A stretch of 12,283 bases of DNA from assembly GCA_030841765.1 (NCBI GenBank), contig JAUUSS010000073.1:1-12283 (forward strand), written 5' to 3'. Numbering within the stretch: position 1 is the first letter of the stretch; each line of letters opens with the position of its first letter. The position numbers were made by a program, and so were the translations under genes. The notes below the pieces were generated by a model, which worked only from the letters and a program-made list of their open reading frames with translations, did not search any database and was not told the origin of the DNA. The stretch comes from Collinsella aerofaciens (GTDB taxonomy: Bacteria; Actinomycetota; Coriobacteriia; Coriobacteriales; Coriobacteriaceae). Shown here piece by piece: positions 1 to 5,034 of the stretch.

Positions 1-159
1 CCATCCCCCCCCGGACCCCAACACCACGCGGGTGCGGGGCGCTGCGCCGTCGCTGCTGCACCCCACGCGCGGCGAGTACCCGCGCTTCCCCCCCCGGGCG
101 CCCGGTTCCCTGGCGGGGCGCACCTCCGTTGCGATTTCGAAAGGTTGGGTTCACGAGCC
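1..159. other. GC-rich structured upstream region
   Basis: No gene can be supported here. The stretch is extremely GC-rich, with two runs of eight C (5-12 and 88-95) and nested inverted repeats: GGGTGC (30-35) pairs with GCACCC (58-63) around an inner GGCGC-T-GCGCC (38-48), and CCGGGCGCCCGG (94-105) is a perfect 12-bp palindrome. No clear -10/-35 pair is visible. The last 20 bases hold a GAAAGG (139-144) that may serve as ribosome binding site for the first esterase. The region may contain the terminator of a gene to the left, a repeat element, or part of a leader. I cannot tell which. Confidence 0.5.
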
Positions 160-1137
160 ATGCCAAGTGCTCAGGAGCTACAACATCAATTTGGTGAATA
201 TCGAGGCGCCATGCCCCGTCCATCAGATTTCGATCTCTTTTGGAAGGATCGCATGGCCGAGGCCGACGCCGTCGGGCTTGACTATGCGATCGAGACGGCA
301 TCGGTCACCGATGCCGCGACCTGCCAGCTTTTCGACCTCTGGTATACCGGCATGTGTGGCGCTCGCCTGCATGCCAAGTACCTTAAACCCGTCTCGGACG
401 AGCCCGTGCCATTGGTGCTTCAGTTTCATGGGTATCCGGGTGCAAGCCGCAGCTGGTTTGAGCAGGCGTCGTTTGCGGGCATGGGCATGGCACTCATCGC
501 CCTCGACTGCCCCGGCCAAGGAGGTCCCTCCGAGGACATTGGTGGATTTGAGGGCACAACGGTTGCCGGGCATATCGTCGCCGGCATCGACGGCGACCCG
601 GCCAACCTCTACTATGTCCGCTTACACCAAGATATTCGAATCCTGTGCCGTATTGTTCGTGAGCTCGAGGGCATCGATCTTGCCCGTGTGTTTGTGAACG
701 GCGCGTCGCAGGGCGGCGGTTTGGGTATTGCGACCTGTGCGCTTAATAGCGAGCTTATCAATCGTGCCGCCATCCTCTATCCCTTCCTGTCGGATTTCCG
801 CCTGGTCTGGGATTTGGATGCCGACGACATTGCCTACGAAGGCCTGCGCTATTGGTCTCGCTGGTTTGATGAGGACTCGACTCGTATTGACGAAGCCTAT
901 GCCAAGCTGGCGTACTTCGATTCCAAGAACTTTGCCCCTATGGTCAAATGCCCCGTGCTGTTTGGCACTGGCACAGCCGATATCGTCTGTCCGCCAGCGA
1001 CGCAGTTTGCGGTCTATAACAACCTGACCTGCGAAAAGCGTCATGAGTTCTTTGAAGGCTTTGGCCACGAGGAGATTCAGGATTTTGACGATTTGATCAT
1101 TCCGTTTTTCTGCAAGGGAGGGGAGGCTCATGTCTAA
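160..1137 (+). CDS. AXE1-family acetyl esterase / deacetylase (intact catalytic triad)
   Basis: This 325-residue protein looks like a cytoplasmic alpha/beta-hydrolase of the acetyl-xylan esterase / cephalosporin-C deacetylase family, which removes acetyl groups from sugars and related compounds. Its length fits the family (about 320). The visible features, numbered from the ATG at 160, are the oxyanion-side motif QFHGYPG (88-94), DCPGQGG (116-122), the nucleophile elbow GASQGG with Ser183, Asp274 in GTGTADI and His303 in FGHEE. The Asp-His spacing of 29 is usual for the family. No signal peptide is seen. An in-frame TTG at 145 directly abuts the GAAAGG ribosome-binding-like motif (139-144), so I prefer ATG 160, although its 15-nt spacing is long. 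The gene overlaps the next one by 8 nt. Next to nanA-nanK-nanE, a role in removing O-acetyl groups from sialic acid or another amino sugar is an inference. The substrate is not readable from sequence. Confidence 0.85.
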   Translation: MPSAQELQHQFGEYRGAMPRPSDFDLFWKDRMAEADAVGLDYAIETASVTDAATCQLFDLWYTGMCGARLHAKYLKPVSDEPVPLVLQFHGYPGASRSWFEQASFAGMGMALIALDCPGQGGPSEDIGGFEGTTVAGHIVAGIDGDPANLYYVRLHQDIRILCRIVRELEGIDLARVFVNGASQGGGLGIATCALNSELINRAAILYPFLSDFRLVWDLDADDIAYEGLRYWSRWFDEDSTRIDEAYAKLAYFDSKNFAPMVKCPVLFGTGTADIVCPPATQFAVYNNLTCEKRHEFFEGFGHEEIQDFDDLIIPFFCKGGEAHV

Positions 1138-1981
1138 GTGCGAGAGCAATGTTGACGAGCTGATTGTCCCCGGGCTCGTGGGAATTCCTGGAACGGTTTC
1201 GTCAAGGCTCGCAGAATATCGGGACTGGCGCGGTGATGTCCAAGCAGATGTTTCTGATTTAGAGACATGCGCTTCGAATCTTGAGATTCAAGGCTTGGCC
1301 ATTACGGCGATTGACTTTGTTAACCCCTGCGCCCGTTACTCGGAGGTCTCCTTTGAGCTCGGTGACGATGCGATTCACGCTCGTTTGATCGAGCCTGTCG
1401 GTCGTGCCCGAGTATCTGAGCGCGTGCCGCTGTGCCTGATGTTCCACGACATCGATCGGCCTGTGCGCGGCTGGCATCACATGACGAGATTTGCCGCCAT
1501 GGGGTATGCCGTCCTCGCGCTGGATGACGATGTTGCTGGTGCGGACGACCTGCAGCGGGGGATTTCTTCGTCCGCTTTTGTCGAGCGCGTCCGTTGGGGT
1601 TGCGCGTTGGCGAAGGTGGCGCGCAATCTTGATGGCATGGACCCCGACCGCATCTTTGCATGGGGCGAGGGCCTTGGCGGCGGAGTCGCGCTGGCGGTTT
1701 CTGCTCTGGACGAGCGGGGCCTCGCCTGCACGGCGGTTGCCAATCCAATTCCCGGTGGCCTTGAGGCGCTGTCGTCTCGGGTGCGCGGATCGGTGCTCAT
1801 GGGCACATCGCTCATGGATGCCGCGAGCGACCCCAAGGGCCAGTTTGCCGTATTCAACGGTCTTGAGTGTGACCGGAGGCATATCGTCTATGCCAAATAC
1901 GCTCACGAGCGCATCAATGCGTTCGAAAACGAAGTCGTCGACTTCTTTAACCAAACGTTCTACCCGTGTTCTTTGGCCTAG
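1130..1981 (+). CDS. Shortened AXE1-like paralogue lacking the nucleophile Ser (probable pseudoenzyme)
   Basis: This 283-residue protein aligns with the preceding esterase but seems to have lost catalysis. The elbow stretch RVFVNGASQGGG of the upstream protein corresponds to RIFAWGEGLGGG here, so the nucleophile Ser is Gly181. The oxyanion-side HGY becomes HDI (106-108). The equivalents of the triad Asp (Asp230) and His (His259, in KYAHE) remain, 29 residues apart as in the paralogue. The segment between nucleophile and Asp is about 49 residues against 91, so roughly 42 residues of helices are missing. The C-terminal block QFAVFNGLECDRRH closely matches QFAVYNNLTCEKRH upstream. The ATG at 1130 overlaps the upstream stop and has a strong purine-rich ribosome binding site (AAGGGAGGGGAGG, 1114-1126), suggesting coupled translation. 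The frame is open throughout, so it is not a simple pseudogene. A partner, regulatory or ligand-binding role is inference. Confidence 0.75.
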   Translation: MSKCESNVDELIVPGLVGIPGTVSSRLAEYRDWRGDVQADVSDLETCASNLEIQGLAITAIDFVNPCARYSEVSFELGDDAIHARLIEPVGRARVSERVPLCLMFHDIDRPVRGWHHMTRFAAMGYAVLALDDDVAGADDLQRGISSSAFVERVRWGCALAKVARNLDGMDPDRIFAWGEGLGGGVALAVSALDERGLACTAVANPIPGGLEALSSRVRGSVLMGTSLMDAASDPKGQFAVFNGLECDRRHIVYAKYAHERINAFENEVVDFFNQTFYPCSLA

Positions 1982-2007
1982 GCGGCCTGGACACTGCCAA
2001 CAAGAGT

Positions 2008-2026
2008 GGGCGGCATAGGGCTGCCC
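2008..2026 (+). other. Small hairpin upstream of nanA
   Basis: GGGCGGC (2008-2014) and GCTGCCC (2020-2026) form a 7-bp stem with one G-U pair and the 5-nt loop ATAGG, in the 68-nt gap between the pseudo-esterase and nanA. There is no T tract, so it is unlikely to be a terminator. It may be a processing or stability element, or chance. Confidence 0.3.
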
Positions 2027-2049
2027 GCCAGACAACTAAGGAGATTCTT

Positions 2050-2970
2050 GTGGCAACTCAGAAATTCACCGGCGTTATCCCTCCCGTCGTTGTTCCCGAT
2101 ACCGAAGATCACCAGCTCGACGTTGCCTCCTTTGAGCGCAGCATCAACCGCATGATCGATGCCGGCGTCGATGGCTTGTTCTTCCTGGGCTCCTCGGGCG
2201 AGGTCGTCTTCTCCACCGACGAGCGTCGCCGTCAGATCATCGCCGAGGCCGTCCGTATCGTCGACCACCGCGTTCCCGTTCTGGTCGGCATCATCGACAC
2301 CGAGACCGAGCGCATGATCGAGCACGGTAAGGTCGCTCAGGAGCTGGGCGCCGATGCTCTCGTCGCCACCTGCCCGTTCTATGCCCTGCAGGGCATGACC
2401 GAGGTCGAGGAGCACTTCCGCATCCTGCATGAGGAACTCGACCTGCCCATCTTCGCCTACGACATCCCCGTGTGTGTCCACACCAAGCTCCCCTGGAAGC
2501 TCCTTGCCAAGCTCGGTGCCGAGGGCGTTCTGGCCGGCGTCAAGGATTCCTCGGGTGATGACATCTCGTTCCGCTACCTCGTTCAGGAGAACGAGAAGAA
2601 CGGCCATCCGATGAGCATCCTCACCGGTCACGAGGTTGTTGTCGACGGCGCTTACCTCGGTGGCGCCGACGGTTCCGTCCCGGGTCTCGCCAACGTTGAG
2701 CCCGAGGGCTACGTGCGTCAGTGGAAGGCCGCTCAGGCTGGTGACTGGGCTACCGTCAAGGCCGAGCAGGATCGCCTCAATGAGATTTCGCATATCTGGG
2801 ATGTCACCTCGGGCGTCCAGGGCTATGCCGGTGGCGTCGGCGCCTTCAAGACCGCTATGAACCTCATGGGTATCTTCGACAGCCCGACCATGCCGCGCCC
2901 GGTGAAGGCCATGACCGGCGAGAACGTCGAGGCTATTAAGAAGGTCCTCCAGGACAACGGTCTCCTGTAA
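2050..2970 (+). CDS. nanA: N-acetylneuraminate lyase-type aldolase (DHDPS/NAL superfamily)
   Basis: This 306-residue class I aldolase of the dihydrodipicolinate synthase / N-acetylneuraminate lyase superfamily most likely splits sialic acid into ManNAc and pyruvate in the cytoplasm. Counting from GTG 2050, the pyruvate-binding GSSGE motif is at 47-51, the catalytic Tyr is Tyr137 in YDIP, and the Schiff-base Lys is Lys165 in GVKDSSGD. Both positions coincide with Tyr137 and Lys165 of E. coli NanA. The GTG start is chosen for its AAGGAG (2038-2043) 6 nt upstream; the in-frame ATG at 1966 lies inside the previous gene. The glycerol-tail pocket differs from E. coli NanA: GYDEI is replaced by GHEVV (193-197), and the loop reads GSVPGLANV. 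A related 2-keto-acid aldolase specificity is therefore possible, but the nanK/nanE neighbours favour sialic acid. Codon use is strongly biased to C-ending codons, unlike the esterases, which suggests high expression. Confidence 0.8.
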   Translation: MATQKFTGVIPPVVVPDTEDHQLDVASFERSINRMIDAGVDGLFFLGSSGEVVFSTDERRRQIIAEAVRIVDHRVPVLVGIIDTETERMIEHGKVAQELGADALVATCPFYALQGMTEVEEHFRILHEELDLPIFAYDIPVCVHTKLPWKLLAKLGAEGVLAGVKDSSGDDISFRYLVQENEKNGHPMSILTGHEVVVDGAYLGGADGSVPGLANVEPEGYVRQWKAAQAGDWATVKAEQDRLNEISHIWDVTSGVQGYAGGVGAFKTAMNLMGIFDSPTMPRPVKAMTGENVEAIKKVLQDNGLL

Positions 2971-3074
2971 AGCTTCCCCGGGCACCCGATCTTGGGGCTC
3001 AAGCGGTCGAGCGTGACCCATTAGGTCAACGCCCGACCGCTTTCACCCCAACCTCGGACACCCGGGAAACCTTT
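2969..3074 (+). repeat. 106-nt imperfect inverted repeat between nanA and nanK
   Basis: Two arms of about 50 nt fold on each other around the loop CATTA (3019-3023). The inner part is nearly perfect: AAGCGGTCGAGCGTGACC (3001-3018) against GGTCAACGC and CCGACCGCTT (3024-3042). The outer parts continue with GGGG/CCCC, CCCGGG/CCCGGG and AAAG.TT/AA.CTTT, with few mismatches. The left arm starts within the nanA stop codon. No T tract follows, so a classical intrinsic terminator is unlikely. Inside a putative operon it could be a transcript-stability or processing element, or a palindromic repeat of the genome. Confidence 0.7.
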
Positions 3075-3079
3075 ACCAA

Positions 3080-3098
3080 GCTGCGGCGATAACGCAGC
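3080..3098 (+). other. Second hairpin upstream of nanK
   Basis: GCTGCG (3080-3085) pairs with CGCAGC (3093-3098) around the loop GCGATAA. A moderately T-rich stretch follows (3099-3125, with TTTTT at 3117-3121). The T run is too far from the stem for a convincing terminator, but partial termination or pausing before nanK is conceivable. Confidence 0.3.
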
Positions 3099-3122
3099 CT
3101 TCATTTCCTGTAGTTGTTTTTA

Positions 3123-3135
3123 TCTCCTAAGGAGA
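3123..3135 (+). promoter_or_regulatory. nanK ribosome binding site inside a small hairpin
   Basis: AAGGAG (3129-3134) lies 6 nt before ATG 3141 and decides the nanK start. TCTCC (3123-3127) can pair with GGAGA (3131-3135) across the loop TAA, which would cover most of the Shine-Dalgarno sequence. The stem is only 5 bp, so any effect on translation is speculative. Confidence 0.4.
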
Positions 3136-3140
3136 GCGAC

Positions 3141-4106
3141 ATGGAGAACAAGTACGTCTGCTCTGTCGATATCGGCGGAACTAAGATCGCGACTGCCATC
3201 ATGGAGTACCCGGCTGACGGTAGTGTGCCCCGTCCCGTCTTTGAGGCCGAGGTTCCCACCGAGGCCCAAGAGGGCGGCGAGGCCGTCTTCCAGCGTATCG
3301 AGGCGTCCATCAAGGCCGCTCTCGAGGCGAATCCCGATGTCGAGGTCCTTGGCGTCGGTATCGGCGCCGCCGGCGTCGTCGATCCCAAGACGGGCGCCAT
3401 CGCGTATGCCAATGAGATCATGCCCGGCTGGTCCGGCGTTCAGTTGGGGCCGCGTCTGCGCGAGGACCTCGGTCTTCCCGTTGCCGTTGTGGGCGACGTG
3501 CAGGCTCATGCTCTGGGCGAGGCCCACTGGGGCGTCGGCAAGGGCAAGTTCTCCGTCTTGTGTCTTGGCATCGGCACGGGCATCGGCGGCGCATATGTCG
3601 AGAGCGGCCGCGTGATGCAGGGCTTCCATGGTGCTGCCGGTCATATGGGCCACATTGAGTGTTCGGCTGCCGCCGGCATTCCCTGCGCCTGCGGGCGTTC
3701 CGGCCATCTGGAGTCGGTTGCTTCGGGCACTTCCATTGGTCGAATGTACGATGAGCGTTTTGGCCGCGTCGACCCCAGCCGTCCTTCGGTCGGTCGCGAT
3801 GTGAACGATCTGTGCCGTGCGGGCGACGCAAAGGCGACCGAGGTCATCCATGACGCCGGCTTTGCGCTGGGGGCCAGCTTGGGCTCGCTCGCTAACATCC
3901 TGGACCCTGAGGTCATCGTGCTTTCGGGCGGCGTGATTCACCAAGGTCCCGATTGGCGTTCGCAGACGTGGAAGGATTCGGTGCACAAGGGCTATGCCAG
4001 CCAGGCGCTCGATCCGCTTCAGGACACGCCGATCCTCATCGGTTCTCTGGAGGGCGATGCTCCGCTCATCGGTGCCGCCGAGCATCTTCTTGCTTCGTTG
4101 AAGTAA
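3141..4106 (+). CDS. nanK: ROK-family N-acetylmannosamine kinase
   Basis: This 321-residue ROK sugar kinase probably phosphorylates ManNAc to ManNAc-6-phosphate with ATP in the cytoplasm. It shows the N-terminal phosphate-binding motif DIGGTK (10-15), a catalytic Asp119 in GDVQAHALGE, GTGIGG (145-150), the ROK cysteine region CACGRSGHLE (182-191) and the C-terminal LSGGV (261-265). At the sugar-contact motif it has HMGH (168-171) where glucokinases have ExGH. E. coli NanK, as I recall it, has HIGH at the same place, which favours ManNAc over glucose. The third zinc Cys of the usual CxCGxxGC is His189, so metal binding may use Cys-Cys-His. The start is fixed by AAGGAG 6 nt upstream; an in-frame ATG at 3114 lacks one. 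It sits between nanA and nanE, flanked by long inverted repeats. Other hexose or hexosamine substrates are not excluded. Confidence 0.82.
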   Translation: MENKYVCSVDIGGTKIATAIMEYPADGSVPRPVFEAEVPTEAQEGGEAVFQRIEASIKAALEANPDVEVLGVGIGAAGVVDPKTGAIAYANEIMPGWSGVQLGPRLREDLGLPVAVVGDVQAHALGEAHWGVGKGKFSVLCLGIGTGIGGAYVESGRVMQGFHGAAGHMGHIECSAAAGIPCACGRSGHLESVASGTSIGRMYDERFGRVDPSRPSVGRDVNDLCRAGDAKATEVIHDAGFALGASLGSLANILDPEVIVLSGGVIHQGPDWRSQTWKDSVHKGYASQALDPLQDTPILIGSLEGDAPLIGAAEHLLASLK

Positions 4107-4123
4107 ACATAACTACCAAGTGT

Positions 4124-4221
4124 GCCTTCTGAGGTGCCGCAGATTGACGTGAAAGAGGAGCGAAGCGTACTTCGGTACGCGAGCGACGGTTTGAACGTCA
4201 AGGTGCGGCGTCTCAGAAGGC
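4124..4221 (+). repeat. 98-nt inverted repeat capped by a TTCG tetraloop, between nanK and nanE
   Basis: The outer stem GCCTTCTGAG (4124-4133) pairs perfectly with CTCAGAAGGC (4212-4221). It is followed inward by two G-U pairs, GCCGCA/TGCGGC, a 2x2 internal loop and TTGACGT/ACGTCAA. After a 14 x 14-nt poorly paired zone that contains GAGCGA on both sides comes the apex GCGTAC-TTCG-GTACGC (4165-4180), a C(UUCG)G tetraloop in RNA. It fills most of the 140-nt gap before nanE. There is no T tract. It is a candidate RNA stability element or a dispersed palindromic repeat. Confidence 0.75.
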
Positions 4222-4246
4222 TGTTTTGAGAAAGGTTGAGTCGAAC

Positions 4247-4933
4247 ATGACCGTTGATCCTTTGATCCAGTCCCTGAAGGGCAAGCTCGTCGTGAGCGTT
4301 CAGGCGTATATGGGCGAGCCGCTTCGTACGCCCGAGACCATGGCGCAAATGTCTCGCGCTTGCGAGCTCGGCGGCGCCGCCGCCATTCGCTGCCAGGGCC
4401 TTGCCGACATTGCCGCCATTAAGGGTCGCTGTGAGGTTCCCGTCATCGGCCTGTGGAAGGATGGGCACGAGGGCGTTTACATCACGCCGACGCTGCGTCA
4501 CGCTCGCGCCTGCGTTGCTGCCGGTGCCGATATCGTGGCGATCGACGCCACCGATCGTCCGCGCCCCGATGGCAAGACGGTCGAGGATACCTTCCGCCCG
4601 CTGCACGAGGAGGGTGTGCTCCTGATGGCGGATTGTGCCACCATCGAGGATATTCGCCGTGCTGTTGATATGGGCTTTGACCTGGTATCCACCACGCTTT
4701 CTCACGGCGTCGCCGCCATCGACTGCACCATGGCCGATGGCCCCGACCTGCCGCTCCTGCGTCAGGCGACTGAGGAATTCCCCGGCCTTCCTATCATTTG
4801 CGAGGGTCGCGTGCATACGCCCGAGGAGGCTCGCGCCGCGATCGATGCTGGCGCCTGGGCCGTTGTCGTCGGCACCGCCATCACGCACCCCACGAGTATT
4901 ACGAGTTGGTTCAAGGCTGCACTTGAGGCGTAA
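4247..4933 (+). CDS. nanE: N-acetylmannosamine-6-phosphate 2-epimerase
   Basis: This 228-residue TIM-barrel enzyme should interconvert ManNAc-6-phosphate and GlcNAc-6-phosphate, feeding sialic acid carbon into amino-sugar metabolism. The length equals that of E. coli NanE (229). Family motifs run in order: KGKLVVSVQA (11-20), IRCQG (47-51), the probable catalytic Lys71 in IGLWKD, ITPT (79-82), DIVAIDATDRPRP (95-107), MADCAT (127-132), and the probable catalytic Glu186 or Glu187 region ICEGRVHTPEEA followed by WAVVVGTAITHP (204-215). The ATG at 4247 is preceded by GAGAAAGG (4228-4235) with 11-nt spacing, the same GAAAGGT-type leader as seen before pgk. An upstream in-frame TTG at 4226 overlaps that motif and is rejected. 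It is the last gene of the nan cassette, ahead of a terminator. Confidence 0.92.
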   Translation: MTVDPLIQSLKGKLVVSVQAYMGEPLRTPETMAQMSRACELGGAAAIRCQGLADIAAIKGRCEVPVIGLWKDGHEGVYITPTLRHARACVAAGADIVAIDATDRPRPDGKTVEDTFRPLHEEGVLLMADCATIEDIRRAVDMGFDLVSTTLSHGVAAIDCTMADGPDLPLLRQATEEFPGLPIICEGRVHTPEEARAAIDAGAWAVVVGTAITHPTSITSWFKAALEA

Positions 4934-4960
4934 GACAGGCCTCGTATCCGCTCGGGGCGG

Positions 4961-4966
4961 TATACT
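4961..4966 (+). promoter_or_regulatory. Candidate -10 element upstream of rapZ
   Basis: TATACT resembles the -10 consensus and lies in the 101-nt nanE-rapZ gap. No convincing -35 hexamer is found 16-18 nt upstream. If it is used, the transcript would begin just before the terminator-like hairpin at 4985-5021. Confidence 0.3.
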
Positions 4967-4984
4967 CAATATAGGCAATTGACC

Positions 4985-5021
4985 GCGCGGGATCCGGGTT
5001 GCTGGGTCCCGCGCTTGTTTT
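4985..5021 (+). terminator. Intrinsic terminator after nanE / possible rapZ attenuator
   Basis: GCGCGGGATCC (4985-4995) pairs with GGGTCCCGCGC (5004-5014): eight Watson-Crick pairs, one G-U pair and two more pairs, around the loop GGGTTGCT. TTGTTTT (5015-5021) follows. This is a good intrinsic terminator for the nan cassette. It ends only 13 nt before the rapZ start, so transcription into rapZ must pass through it or start within a very short space. Confidence 0.7.
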
Positions 5022-5034
5022 CGGGAGGCAGCAC

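Noticed and set aside
32..697. 221-codon + strand frame overlapping the first esterase
   Set aside because: It overlaps the esterase in another frame, is rich in Ser/Arg/Pro as expected for out-of-frame GC-rich DNA, and has no motif.
1130..1981. Frameshifted or degraded pseudogene of the upstream esterase
   Set aside because: The frame is intact from a well-placed start to the stop with conserved C-terminal blocks. Loss of the Ser is a point change with a clean internal shortening rather than decay.
2969..3074. Intrinsic terminator call for the long hairpin after nanA
   Set aside because: No T tract follows the stem, and the stem is far longer than typical terminators. It is recorded as an inverted repeat instead.
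4158..4187. CRISPR-like or short direct repeat (GAGCGA twice)
   Set aside because: There are only two 6-nt copies within one hairpin, explained by its symmetric internal loop, with no array or spacers.
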